Below are positions 36,936-45,532 of a stretch of 64,000 nt of DNA, one piece after another. Each line of letters opens with the position of its first letter. The first letter of the stretch is position 1. The stretch lies in contig CADCTD010000001.1 of assembly GCA_902805545.1 (NCBI GenBank), forward strand, positions 124,001 through 188,000. Direction: 5' to 3'. The position numbers were made by a program, and so were the translations under genes. Source of the DNA: an uncultured Craurococcus sp. (GTDB lineage: Bacteria > Pseudomonadota > Alphaproteobacteria > Acetobacterales > Acetobacteraceae). The notes under the pieces are model-generated. The model saw only the letters and a program-made list of their open reading frames with translations, ran no database searches and was not told the DNA's origin.

Positions 36936-39206
36936 CTAACCACCTGGCGTGACGTTTTGTCGAGCGGCCTCCTCCCAGGCATGACGCAGCGCGGCGGCGA
37001 GGCCGCGGGCGAAGCGCGGGGCATCGGTGAGCGGCGAGGCCGCAACGCGCTGGCGCATCCCCCCCCGCAGGGCGGCGAGCGCCGGCAGATCCCGCGCCCG
37101 TGCGATGGCCTGGGTGACGTATGCCTCCACATCCGCCACCGCCCAATCGGCAAGGCCTACATTGCTCAGGTGGCTGAACGCATGCCGGGCACAGAAACTG
37201 TCCCCCACCATGGCGAGGACGGGCACGCCCATCCACAGCGCCTCGCAGACCGTCAATCCGCCAGTATAGGGGAAGGGATCGAGCGCGATGTCGATATCGC
37301 CATAAGCGCCCATGAGCTCGCGGTGCGGCACGCCACCCTCGAGCGCGACCCGCGCCATCGGCAGCCCGGCGGCGGCGAGGCGAGCGGCGGTGCGGGTGCG
37401 CGTCGCCAGCTCGCTGAGGCCATGGGTGCGCAGCACCAGCCGCGCCTCCGGCAGGGCGGCCAGGATGCCCGACCAGGCGGCGAGCACCGGCGCCGTCAGC
37501 TTGGCGAGGTTGTTGAAGCAGCCGAAGGTGACGGCGCCGCGGCCAAGCGCCGGCAAGGGTGCGACCGGCGGCGCATAGGGCGGCGGCGTGTAGCAGACGT
37601 AGCCGTCCGGCAGACGCAGCAGGCGCTCGGTATAGTGCGGCTCCGAGCCGGGGGGCGTCTCCCACCAGTCGGTCAGCATCCAGTCGCAGGCCGCGAGGCC
37701 GAGCGTCGAGAACTGCGCGCCGACCCATTTCACCTGCACCGGCGCCGGGCGATGCCGCAGCACGAAGGGCCGGCCGCCTTCACCATAGCCGCCGAGCTCC
37801 ATCAGGATGTCGATCCCGTCCTCGGCGATCCGGGCTGCGATGGCGGCGTCGTCCAGTGGACCGACCTCGCGCCAACGGGCGCAGCGAGCGCGGAAGCGGG
37901 CGGCGAGCGGATCCGTGCGCGGCTTCAGGGAGTAGGCTGTGAGCTCGAACTCCCCCTCCGGCAGCGCCTCCAGCCCGGCGAGCGTCAGCCAGCCGACCGG
38001 ATGGCGGCCCAGATTGCCCGAGAGCAGACCCAGGCGCAGGGGCCCGCCGCCCTGCCGCCGCCGGGCGACGAGCGGCGCGGCGGGCGGCAGGGCGGCATCG
38101 ACCGCCTCCGCCGCGACCCGGAGCCCGGCGGCGGTGCCGCAGACCGGGTGATAGGGCAGGACGGCGACGCGGTTGACGAGAGCGGCGGCCCCTCCCCCCT
38201 GCAGCGAGGCGTCGGCGGCGGCGAGCGCCGCCTCCTGCTCGCCCAGCGTGTTCAGGGCGAGCGCCTGGTTCAGCAGCAGCGTCGGATGCGGGCCGAATTC
38301 GGCGATGGCGGCGGCGAGGACGTCGAGCATCGCCGAGTTGCGGCCGGACTTCCACAGCACGGTCGCCAGCCGGTTATGCAGGTCGACATCGCTCGGCCGG
38401 GCGGCGATGGCGGCGCGAAGGGTTGCCTCCGCCTCCTCCTGCTGGCCGGCATCGGCGAGGGCATGGCCGAGCGGCGCCAGGATGTCCGGGGAATTCGGCG
38501 CGAGCATCCGAGCCATGCGCAGTTCGGCGAGGGCGGCGGCGGGGCGGCCGGCGGCCGCGTGCAGGGCGGCAGCGGCGAGTGACCAGCCAGCGGCGAAGGG
38601 CTCCGCCTCCGCCCGGGCGGCGATCTCGGCGAGGGCTGCCTCGGCGCCCAGCCGGGCCAGGCTCGCCTCGGCGAAGAGCTTGGCGGCGCCGGCATGGGCC
38701 GGCCGCGTGGCGAGGATGGCGGCGGCGCCGGCGGCGGCGGCTTCGGGGCGGCCTTCGGCGAGGTCGAGGCGCGCGAGGGCGAGCTTGAGCTCCGGCTCCT
38801 CCGGGTCGATGGCGTGGGCGGCGCTCAGCAGGGCGCGGCCCTCGGCCCGGTCGCCGGCCTCGATCGCCAGCGCGGCGAGAGCGGCATGGGCCGGTACATG
38901 CCGGGGGTCGCGGGCGAGGGCGGCGCGGAAGAGCGCCATGGCGCCGGCCGCGTCCTCGCGCAGCCCGGCGATGGTGCCGAGGCGGAAGGGCGGCTCCGCC
39001 TGATCCGGCAGTGCCGCCATGGCCGCCTGCAGATGCGGCTCCGCCTCAGCGAGGCGGCCAAGATCCTGCAGGGCGAGGCCCAGGTTGAGCCGTGCCCAGG
39101 CGCCCTGCACCGGGTCCGCGAGCGCGACAGTGAGCGGGGCGAGCGCGGCCTCCGGCCTGCCGGCCTGCAACGCCTCCAGCCCGGCGCGATAGGCGGACGC
39201 GCCCAT
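36936..39206 (-). CDS. TPR protein with GT41 O-GlcNAc-transferase-like domain
   Basis: The product is 756 aa. Residues 1-320 are TPR-like helical repeats (LGLALQDLGRLAEAEPHLQAA and similar). Residues 350-750 match the SPINDLY/OGT C-terminal catalytic region: FGCFNNLAKLTAPVLAAWSGIL, then DIALDPFPYTGGLTVCEALWMGVPVL and ARHAFSHLSNVGL. Such enzymes transfer a sugar from a nucleotide sugar to Ser/Thr of proteins. It is the last gene of an operon with flagellin, flaF and a TPR methyltransferase, so flagellin is the probable acceptor. The donor sugar is unknown. Confidence 0.85.
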   Translation of the reverse strand: MGASAYRAGLEALQAGRPEAALAPLTVALADPVQGAWARLNLGLALQDLGRLAEAEPHLQAAMAALPDQAEPPFRLGTIAGLREDAAGAMALFRAALARDPRHVPAHAALAALAIEAGDRAEGRALLSAAHAIDPEEPELKLALARLDLAEGRPEAAAAGAAAILATRPAHAGAAKLFAEASLARLGAEAALAEIAARAEAEPFAAGWSLAAAALHAAAGRPAAALAELRMARMLAPNSPDILAPLGHALADAGQQEEAEATLRAAIAARPSDVDLHNRLATVLWKSGRNSAMLDVLAAAIAEFGPHPTLLLNQALALNTLGEQEAALAAADASLQGGGAAALVNRVAVLPYHPVCGTAAGLRVAAEAVDAALPPAAPLVARRRQGGGPLRLGLLSGNLGRHPVGWLTLAGLEALPEGEFELTAYSLKPRTDPLAARFRARCARWREVGPLDDAAIAARIAEDGIDILMELGGYGEGGRPFVLRHRPAPVQVKWVGAQFSTLGLAACDWMLTDWWETPPGSEPHYTERLLRLPDGYVCYTPPPYAPPVAPLPALGRGAVTFGCFNNLAKLTAPVLAAWSGILAALPEARLVLRTHGLSELATRTRTAARLAAAGLPMARVALEGGVPHRELMGAYGDIDIALDPFPYTGGLTVCEALWMGVPVLAMVGDSFCARHAFSHLSNVGLADWAVADVEAYVTQAIARARDLPALAALRGGMRQRVAASPLTDAPRFARGLAAALRHAWEEAARQNVTPGG

Positions 39207-40645
39207 CAGTGCGACGTCGGGTGGGCGAGGATCATCATTCCCTCGACCGGCTGGCTGCCATCGAGGCGGAGCAGCTCGTCACGCTGCTCGGTCACGGCGA
39301 GCCCGGCCTCGGCAAGGCAGCGGGCAACATAGTCCGGTGCGTGGGCGTAGCGGCCGGACGCGCCGAGGCGCCAGGGCTCGCCGCCCGGCGGCAGGCGCTC
39401 CAGGCTGAAGAGCAGTGCGCCATCGGGCGCCAGGGTCTCGCGGCAGAGGCGCATCACCTCCTCCAGCCGGCCGAGATAGATGAAGACGTCGGCGGCGACG
39501 ATCAGCGCATGGGGCGGCAGGCCCTCGCGCAGCGCGGCGGTGATCTCGGCCTGGCGGAGAGCCGCGTAGAGATGCTTCTGCGCCGCCTGCTCCAGCATGG
39601 CGCGGGAGAGGTCGATGCCGGTCAGCGGGCCGCCGAGCATGTCCGCGAGCACGACGCCGACGAGGCCGGTCCCGCAGCCGAGATCGAGCACCGGGCCGAG
39701 CTTCGCCCCGCCGGCGCCGACGGCCGGCCAATGGCGCTCCACGACCCGCCGCACCAGGCCGGGCACGCGGTAGCCGAGGGAGAGGAGCGACTGCTCGAAG
39801 CGCGGCGCATAGCCGTCGAACAGGGAGGCGACATAGCTCTCCGTCGCGCGCTCCGTCGCCTGCCCCGTCGCGGCGGCGGCGAGATGGGCGAGATAGCCGT
39901 CACCCGGCGACAGACGCGCGGCGGCGGTGAAATGCGGCCCGGCCTCGGCAAGGCGGCCCGCGCCGACCAGCGCATGGGCGAGGACGTTATGCAGCGAGCC
40001 ATCGGGAATGCCGGCTCCGAGGCCCGTTTCGGCCAGCGCGATGGCGGCTGCGGTGTCGCCAGCGAGCAGCGCGTTCTGCGCCTGCAAGGCGACGAAGCGG
40101 AGGTGTTCGGGAGCCTGGCTGCGGCAGAGGGCGAATTGCTCGGCGGCGGCCTCGTGGCGGCCGGCCAGCATGAAGGCCTGGCCGAGGCGGGCCCGCAGGC
40201 CGGCATCGGCGGGATTGACGCTGACCGCCTCGCCGAGGAACCAGATCGCCTCGTCGAAGCAGCGGGCCTCGAGCAGGGCGATGCCGAGCAGGGCCTTGGC
40301 GGGAGGGTCCCATGGCGTCGCCATCACCGCTGCGGCGGCATCGTCGATGGCGCCCTTCCCTTCGCCGCGGGCAAGGCGGATGCGCGCACGGACCTGCCGG
40401 GCGGCCGACCATTCGGGGTCGGCCTCCAGGGCCCGGTCGGCGGCTGCCTCGGCCTCCGGCAAACGCTCGAGCGCAGCAAGGGCCTCCGCCTGCAGCAGCG
40501 CCGCGGCAGGGGCGAGGCCGGGCAGGCGGCCAAGCCGGTCGACCATCGGCAGCGCCTCCTCCGGCCGGCGGTCCTGCAGGAGTTGGCGGGCGCCAGCATG
40601 GAGGCGGGCACCGAGGAGCGCAGCGGGCGCGGCGGCAATGGTCAT
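39206..40645 (-). CDS. TPR-repeat SAM-dependent methyltransferase
   Basis: The product is 479 aa. The N-terminal 260 residues are TPR-like (AEAEAAADRALEADPEWSAARQ, LRARLGQAFMLAGRHEAAAEQF). YVASLFDGYAPRFEQSLLSLGYRVP then leads into a class I methyltransferase with SAM motif LDLGCGTGLVGVVLADML near 330 and VAADVFIYLGRLEEV. The start has GGGAGAG, and the stop meets the GT41 gene as TGATG. Located between flaF and the glycosyltransferase, it may methylate the flagellin glycan or the flagellin itself; this is inferred from context. Confidence 0.8.
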   Translation of the reverse strand: MTIAAAPAALLGARLHAGARQLLQDRRPEEALPMVDRLGRLPGLAPAAALLQAEALAALERLPEAEAAADRALEADPEWSAARQVRARIRLARGEGKGAIDDAAAAVMATPWDPPAKALLGIALLEARCFDEAIWFLGEAVSVNPADAGLRARLGQAFMLAGRHEAAAEQFALCRSQAPEHLRFVALQAQNALLAGDTAAAIALAETGLGAGIPDGSLHNVLAHALVGAGRLAEAGPHFTAAARLSPGDGYLAHLAAAATGQATERATESYVASLFDGYAPRFEQSLLSLGYRVPGLVRRVVERHWPAVGAGGAKLGPVLDLGCGTGLVGVVLADMLGGPLTGIDLSRAMLEQAAQKHLYAALRQAEITAALREGLPPHALIVAADVFIYLGRLEEVMRLCRETLAPDGALLFSLERLPPGGEPWRLGASGRYAHAPDYVARCLAEAGLAVTEQRDELLRLDGSQPVEGMMILAHPTSH

Positions 40646-40657
40646 CGTGGCTCTCCC

Positions 40658-41005
40658 TCAGCGCCAGAGGGCGGCAGCGAAGTGGTCGTTCATCTCGGCT
40701 ACGAAGCCGAGATCGGGCTCCTCCCTGCCGCATTCGCGCAGCACCGCGATGGCGACGCCGGCGATGCTCGCGCGCAGCTCGGCCGGCAGGGCATTGGTCG
40801 GATCGATCACCGCACCCTGCACCGCATCCCAGAGGCGGCGGTTGTCTGCAAGGGCGCGGGCGCGGGCGAGCGGGCCACCATCGCGGCTCTCGCGGATGGC
40901 GCGGTTGGCGCGGGCGAAGACCTCGGCCTCCATCTGCCGCGTCGAGAGGCGACGGCGATAGGCGGCGGCGCCGCGATTGGCCTGGGTCTCGGTCTCGGGG
41001 GTCAT
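40658..41005 (-). CDS. flaF: Flagellar biosynthesis regulator FlaF
   Basis: The product is 115 aa, matching the alphaproteobacterial FlaF family: AAYRRRLSTRQMEAEVFARANRAI, then DNRRLWDAVQGAVIDPTNALPAELRASI. FlaF is needed for flagellin synthesis or secretion and works opposite FlbT, which represses flagellin mRNA. No flbT gene is present next to it, although the two are often adjacent. It lies 72 bases after flagellin and 12 before the methyltransferase, in one operon. Confidence 0.88.
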   Translation of the reverse strand: MTPETETQANRGAAAYRRRLSTRQMEAEVFARANRAIRESRDGGPLARARALADNRRLWDAVQGAVIDPTNALPAELRASIAGVAIAVLRECGREEPDLGFVAEMNDHFAAALWR

Positions 41006-41077
41006 GCGCAGCGTTCCTTCCTGGAGGGGTGCGCGGTCTCAGCCAATGGCCGGCCTCCTGCCGGCCTGGCCGCCGCC

Positions 41078-41923
41078 TTAGCGGAACAGGCTCAGCAGCG
41101 TCTGCGGTGCCTGGTTGGCGATGGAGAGTGCCTGGGTGCCGAGCTGCTGGCGGATCTGCAGCGATTGCAGCGTCGCCGACTCCTTCGCCAGGTCGGCATC
41201 GACCAGCGCGCCGATGCCGGCCTGCTGCGCGTCGATCTTCGCCTTGTTGTAGTTGATCTGGCTGTCGATGAAGTTCGAATAGCTGCCGAAGTTGTTGAGC
41301 TGGCTCAGCGTGTTGGTGATGGCCTTGGAGACGGCGCCGCCCTTGGTCAGGGCGTTGGAGGCATCGCTCCGGCTCCAGGCATTGGCGCCGGAGACCAGGT
41401 TGTAGATGTTGGCCATCCCGCTGTAGCTGTTGAAGCTGTAGGTGTCGCCCTTGCCGTTGCGCACCACCTTGTTGCTGGCGGCGGGCGGGGGCGTCGCCGA
41501 CTCGTTCAGCACGTTGGTGCCGTTGTAGGTGGCGTCCTTGATGAAGGACTGGATGTTGTTCGTCAGCTCCTTCACCTGGGCCTTGTACTGGTCCCGCTGC
41601 TCGGCGGAGATGCTGCCATCGGCCATCTTCACCGTCACCGTCTGCAGCTTCTGCAGCGTATCGGAGACGTTCTGCAGGCTTGCGGAGGTGACGTCGATCA
41701 GCCCCTTGGCACCGCCGAGCTGCTCATTGGCGGAGGTATTGGCCGCGACCTCGCCCCGCACGCGCTCGGCGACGGCATAGGCAGCGCCGTCGTCCTTGGC
41801 GTCCGCGACGCGGTAGCCGGTGGAGATGCGCTTCTGCGTGACGGCGAGCGCCTCGGCGGTGTTGTTGAAGGAGGCCAGCGCCACCTGGGCGCCGGCGTTG
41901 GTGATGACGGAGTTCAGCGGCAT
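41078..41923 (-). CDS. Flagellin
   Basis: The product is 281 aa, the filament subunit exported by the flagellar type III system without a signal peptide. The N-terminal D0/D1 region reads SVITNAGAQVALASFNNTAEAL and TQKRISTGYRVADAKDDGAAYAVAERVR. The C-terminal D1/D0 region reads FIDSQINYNKAKIDAQQAGIGALVDADLAKESATLQ and ends NQAPQTLLSLFR, the standard end. The short central part (130-200) is rich in Ser, Thr and Asn, suitable for O-glycosylation by the GT41 enzyme. The 5' leader contains a CCCGG-TTCGT-CCGGG hairpin. Confidence 0.95.
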   Translation of the reverse strand: MPLNSVITNAGAQVALASFNNTAEALAVTQKRISTGYRVADAKDDGAAYAVAERVRGEVAANTSANEQLGGAKGLIDVTSASLQNVSDTLQKLQTVTVKMADGSISAEQRDQYKAQVKELTNNIQSFIKDATYNGTNVLNESATPPPAASNKVVRNGKGDTYSFNSYSGMANIYNLVSGANAWSRSDASNALTKGGAVSKAITNTLSQLNNFGSYSNFIDSQINYNKAKIDAQQAGIGALVDADLAKESATLQSLQIRQQLGTQALSIANQAPQTLLSLFR

Positions 41924-42029
41924 GCGGGTTTTCCCTCTGGTCGCAGGCCCGGTTCGTCCGGGACCATGCGAGCAGTCTCCGCCCCGGAAGTGAAAAGGCG
42001 GTTAAGGCGCGTGGCGAATTCTGCAGGCC

Positions 42030-42623
42030 TCATCCGGGATCGAAGGCGTGGGCGATGAGGTCGGTGGCGAGCATCGCCGCATCGGTGTTTGGCTTCGGCG
42101 TCAGCAGGGCGAGGGTGCCGGCGCTGCCGGCCAGGTCGTAATGGCGGAGCAGCGGGGCGCGGTAGGCGGCGCGGCTCCAGAAGTCATGCACCAGCACCAG
42201 CGCTCCCGGGGCGAGGCGCGGTCGGCCGGCGAGTGCGCAGGCGATGCGGAAGCGGCCATCGACGAGCACGCAATCGACCTCGCCGGCAGCCTCCCACGGG
42301 TCGCGCCAGTAGGACGGCCAGCGCGGCAGGCTGGCGGCCTCGGTCGGGTAGCCCCAAGGGCCGGTCGGGCCGAGATCGACATACAGCAGGCGGAGCCGGC
42401 CGTCCGCCATGGCGGCGGGGTTGGCAGCGGCGGTGCGCTCGAGCCAGGCACGGTCGCTGTCGATGGAGAGCAGGCGCGGGAGGCCGGCGGCGAGCAGCAG
42501 GCCGGTGCTGCCGCCGCAGCCGAATTCCAGCCCGGCGCGCCGGTCGGCGACGGCGGCGGCGAGCAAAGCCTGCTCCGCCGCCGTCATGGCGGGTTGCAGC
42601 CCGGTCTCGGGGATGGCGTTCAC
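42030..42623 (-). CDS. Small methyltransferase-like protein
   Basis: The product is 197 aa from GTG 42623, which has GGAG about ten bases upstream; the track's TTG 42665 lacks one. A Rossmann-like class I methyltransferase start is seen in GLEFGCGGSTGLLLAAGLPRLLSIDSD near 35-60, followed by VDCVLVDGRFRIACALAGRPRLAPGALVLVHDFWSR. This pattern is common in uncharacterised glycan-biosynthesis-associated methyltransferases. It sits between flagellin and the RTX protein on the same strand. The acceptor is unknown. Confidence 0.7.
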   Translation of the reverse strand: MNAIPETGLQPAMTAAEQALLAAAVADRRAGLEFGCGGSTGLLLAAGLPRLLSIDSDRAWLERTAAANPAAMADGRLRLLYVDLGPTGPWGYPTEAASLPRWPSYWRDPWEAAGEVDCVLVDGRFRIACALAGRPRLAPGALVLVHDFWSRAAYRAPLLRHYDLAGSAGTLALLTPKPNTDAAMLATDLIAHAFDPG

Positions 42624-42694
42624 GCGGCGGCTCCGTTCTGGGGCGCCGCCACTCTGGCTCCGCAATGGTTAGCGAAGCGCGAAGATCGCCGGGC

Positions 42695-44131
42695 TCAGGC
42701 GAAAAGAATATCGCCTGGCGCGAGCGCCGCGATGCCGGGCAGGGTCACGCCATGGCCGGCGGCATCGAAGGTGATGACGAGGCCGCCGCCTTCGGCCGGC
42801 GCGGTGGTGAGGCTCTCCGCGGCGATGCCGGTGAAGACCAAATGGTCCTCGCCCGGCGCGAAGTCGGCGATGGTGGCGGAGCCGGCGCCGGGGGCGACCA
42901 GCCATCGGTCCGCGCCCGCGCCGCCGGCGAGGACGCCGCCGCCGCTGCCGGCGCCGAGGCTGACGACATCGGCTCCCTCACCGGCAGGAAGGGTCGCGGC
43001 GGCCGTCACCGGGGCGTGGATGGTGCCATCCGCCGCGAGCCCGTGCGCATCGACCCAGATGGGCATGCCCTGCTCGTCATAGACTGCGTTGCCGCGGCCG
43101 CCACCCTCGGCGCCGGCGAGGCGGCCATAGCCATGGCCGTAGAAGAGCCGCGCATCGGCGGGCAGCGGCTTGGCGAAGTCGAGCAGCAGCGAATCGGGCC
43201 CGGTGACGGTGGCGGCGGTCGCGGCCATCGCCGCCCCCGTCGCATCGGCGATCGTGGTCCAGCCGGTGCCACGCGCGGCATCGGCATCCAGCGGGGCGAG
43301 GCTGCCGGCGGCGTCATGCGCGACGGCGAGGGCGAGCTGCCGGTCGCCGATGCGGCTCGCCTGCACCACCTGCGGGCCAAGGTCGTCCGCCTGGCCGCCG
43401 GCCAGCGCGATGGGCGAGCCGGGCTTCGCATGCTCGGCCCAGTCCTGGGCGAGGGAGAGTGCGAGGCGCTCGCCGGTCTGCATCCCGTCCGGGTTGGACT
43501 GATGCGAGCCGCCATAGTCCCGGGTTTTCGAGTTCCCGTCGAGGTTGTCGAAGCTCATATCCGTGTCGAGGGCGCGGGCGCCGATGCGGGCGTTGAAGGC
43601 CGGGTCGGCGGCCAGTTCCTCCATGCCGATGCGGATGGCCTGGTGCCCGGCATCCGTCCCGTCCGGATAGGGGATGGCGCTGACGAAATGGTAGGGCAGC
43701 GCGGCGGCATCCTGTCCATAGGCGGCGCGAAGCTGCGCGGCCTCGCTGCGGAGGGCTCCTTGCCATTCGGCGGGGGTCAGCGTGGCGTCGCGGCTGTCAT
43801 ACTCGCTGTGCAGCCAGACGACGGCGGTCGGCTCCGCCTTCCGTGCGGCAGGCAGCTCGCCGACGTAGTTCAGCAGGCTTTGCTCGAGCCTGCCGGTGGT
43901 CCAGCCCAGGGCATCCGCCGTGGGCTTCAGCCAGTCGCCGAGCAGGGCGGTACCGCTGAAGACGGTGTTCGCGTTGCGCGCCTGGCTGGAATATTCCAGA
44001 GCTACCCTATCCGTGGCGCCGTCGAAGCCGAGCAATTCCTCGACCCGGTCCACCATCGCCTGGGCGCCGCCATTGTAATCGCCCATGAGCTGGGCATTGG
44101 ACTGGCCGCGGAGCAGGACATTCAACTGCAA
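42695..44131 (-). CDS. Esterase-like (SASA/GDS-type) protein with RTX-like C-terminus, probably type I secreted
   Basis: The product is 478 aa. The likely start is TTG 44131, preceded by GTGAGGT at a good distance. The N-terminal 230 residues resemble sialate O-acetylesterase-like GDS hydrolases: catalytic-Ser block LLRGQSNAQLMGDY near 6-18 and a later DAGHQAIRIGM. There is no signal peptide. The C-terminus has RTX-like sequence (GGVLAGGAGADRWLVAPGAGSATIADFAPGEDHLVFTG), typical of type I secretion substrates. It probably removes acyl groups from an extracellular glycan. No type I exporter genes are nearby. Confidence 0.72.
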   Translation of the reverse strand: MQLNVLLRGQSNAQLMGDYNGGAQAMVDRVEELLGFDGATDRVALEYSSQARNANTVFSGTALLGDWLKPTADALGWTTGRLEQSLLNYVGELPAARKAEPTAVVWLHSEYDSRDATLTPAEWQGALRSEAAQLRAAYGQDAAALPYHFVSAIPYPDGTDAGHQAIRIGMEELAADPAFNARIGARALDTDMSFDNLDGNSKTRDYGGSHQSNPDGMQTGERLALSLAQDWAEHAKPGSPIALAGGQADDLGPQVVQASRIGDRQLALAVAHDAAGSLAPLDADAARGTGWTTIADATGAAMAATAATVTGPDSLLLDFAKPLPADARLFYGHGYGRLAGAEGGGRGNAVYDEQGMPIWVDAHGLAADGTIHAPVTAAATLPAGEGADVVSLGAGSGGGVLAGGAGADRWLVAPGAGSATIADFAPGEDHLVFTGIAAESLTTAPAEGGGLVITFDAAGHGVTLPGIAALAPGDILFA

Positions 44132-44234
44132 GCAAATACCTCACGATGTATCCAATTCAGGCCAGGAACGGCCGGAATGGGCGTCGTGATGGATCAATAC
44201 TGTTGCAGGTCCTACACGCGATGCAGTGAGCGAC

Positions 44235-44477
44235 TCAGGGTTGCAACGCCGCGGAGAGGATCGCCCTTGGGGCCGCCTCGGTTCCTGCCTCCACCCGGAA
44301 CAGCAGCTCGGCCGAGACCCAGGAGAGGGCGAGGGCGAGCATGCCGGCGAGGCAGGCCTCCTGCAGCGGCCCGAGGCCGATCACGGTGATGCGGAGGCCG
44401 CCCGCCACGGGGCCGGGCCTTGCACGGCCCGGCGGCGGGGGGATGTGGTTCGGGTCCAGCGGGGAGATCGTCGGCAT
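44235..44477 (-). CDS. Small hypothetical membrane protein
   Basis: This is an 80-aa ORF with a Pro-rich N-terminus and one hydrophobic segment (EACLAGMLALALSWVSAELLF, about 40-60). It is preferred over the overlapping 93-aa ORF 44212-44493, whose product is Arg/Pro/Gly-rich as expected of a shadow frame. No clear ribosome-binding site is visible, so expression is uncertain. Family not recognised. Confidence 0.45.
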   Translation of the reverse strand: MPTISPLDPNHIPPPPGRARPGPVAGGLRITVIGLGPLQEACLAGMLALALSWVSAELLFRVEAGTEAAPRAILSAALQP

Positions 44478-44536
44478 GGGCCGATGTGAACAAATCCTGA
44501 ACGCTGAATCAAGGGTTAATGTTCGCTGGACGTTCC

Positions 44537-45433
44537 CTAACCTTCCTTCGGCAACCGGATGCCGGTCAAGGCCTGGTAGGCGCGGATGACGAAGGCATCG
44601 TCCTTGCCGCCATGCCCCTGGGCGCTCGCCGCGATGAAGAGCTGCTGCGCCTGGGCAGCAAGCGGCGCGGGGAAGGCCACCTCGCGCGCCAGCTGCGTCA
44701 CCAGTCCGAGGTCCTTGACGAAGATGTCGACCGCCGAGCGCGGCGCCTCGTCGCCCTCGAGCACATGCGGCATGCGGTTCTCGAACATCCAGGAATTGCC
44801 CGCCGCCTGGGTGACGACGTTGAACAGCGCCTGCGGCTCGATCCCCGACTTGATGCCGAGCGCCATTGCCTCCGCCGCGACGGCGATATGCACGCCGGCG
44901 AGGAGCTGGTGCACCACCTTCATCGTGCTGCCGAGGCCGGGCACCTCGCCGAGGGTCCAGACCTTCTTCGCCACGGCGGCGAAGATCGGGGCGGCCTGCG
45001 CCATCGCGGCCTGGCTGCCGGAGGCCATCACCGTCATCGCCCCGGCGCGGGCCCCGACCGCGCCGCCGGAGACCGGGGCATCGACATAGAGGAAGCCGCC
45101 CGCCTCGGCCCGGGCGGCGAGACGCCGCGCATCCTCCGGTGCCATGGTGGAGGAGACGATGAGCACAGCGCCGGGGGCGAGGCGCGGGGCGGCGCCGTCC
45201 GGGCCGAAGAGCGCCGCCTCGGCCTGCTGCGCATTGACGACGAGGACGAGCACGGCCTCCGTCCCCTCCGGCAGCTCCGCGGCGCGGGCGGCGGCCGAGC
45301 CACCGGCGGCGGTGAACTCGGCCCGTGCCGTCTCGCGCGGATCGACGCCGGCGACCTCCATTTCCCCGGCCTTCACGAGGTTGAGGGCGGCGCCCATGCC
45401 CATGCTGCCCAGACCGATCACCGCGACGCGCAT
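44537..45433 (-). CDS. Beta-hydroxyacid dehydrogenase, L-threonate dehydrogenase (LtnD)-like
   Basis: The product is 298 aa from ATG 45433 with AAGGGGAG upstream; the track start is 20 codons too early. Rossmann motif VAVIGLGSMGMGAALNLVKAG is at the N-terminus, the substrate-binding DAPVSGGAVGARAGAMTVMASG near 120, and the catalytic Lys in GSTMKVVHQLLAG near 170. The long conserved helix with GIEPQALFNVVTQAAGNSWMFENRMPHVL is typical of the threonate-dehydrogenase branch. It oxidises a 3-hydroxy or 2-hydroxy sugar acid with NAD. It is divergent from the COG4091-like gene. Confidence 0.8.
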   Translation of the reverse strand: MRVAVIGLGSMGMGAALNLVKAGEMEVAGVDPRETARAEFTAAGGSAAARAAELPEGTEAVLVLVVNAQQAEAALFGPDGAAPRLAPGAVLIVSSTMAPEDARRLAARAEAGGFLYVDAPVSGGAVGARAGAMTVMASGSQAAMAQAAPIFAAVAKKVWTLGEVPGLGSTMKVVHQLLAGVHIAVAAEAMALGIKSGIEPQALFNVVTQAAGNSWMFENRMPHVLEGDEAPRSAVDIFVKDLGLVTQLAREVAFPAPLAAQAQQLFIAASAQGHGGKDDAFVIRAYQALTGIRLPKEG

Positions 45434-45532
45434 GCCGCTCCCCTTCCCTCGCCCGTGGCCGGCGAGGCTCGGGTGGCGCGGGGGCGGCGTCAAGCGCTAG
45501 CCTTCCGCCTCAACGAGGGAGAGGACACGGCG

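Noticed and set aside
36741-38582. Plus-strand ORF of 613 aa opposite the GT41 gene
   Set aside because: Arg/Gly-rich shadow; the minus strand has the clear GT41 motifs.
39209-42058. Plus-strand ORF of 949 aa opposite the flagellin glycosylation genes
   Set aside because: Antisense to the TPR methyltransferase, FlaF and flagellin, all recognised families; product is Gly/Arg/Ala/Glu-rich without domain.
44212-44493. Alternative 93-aa small ORF near the RTX gene
   Set aside because: Arg/Pro/Gly-rich composition; the overlapping 80-aa frame has a proper hydrophobic helix.
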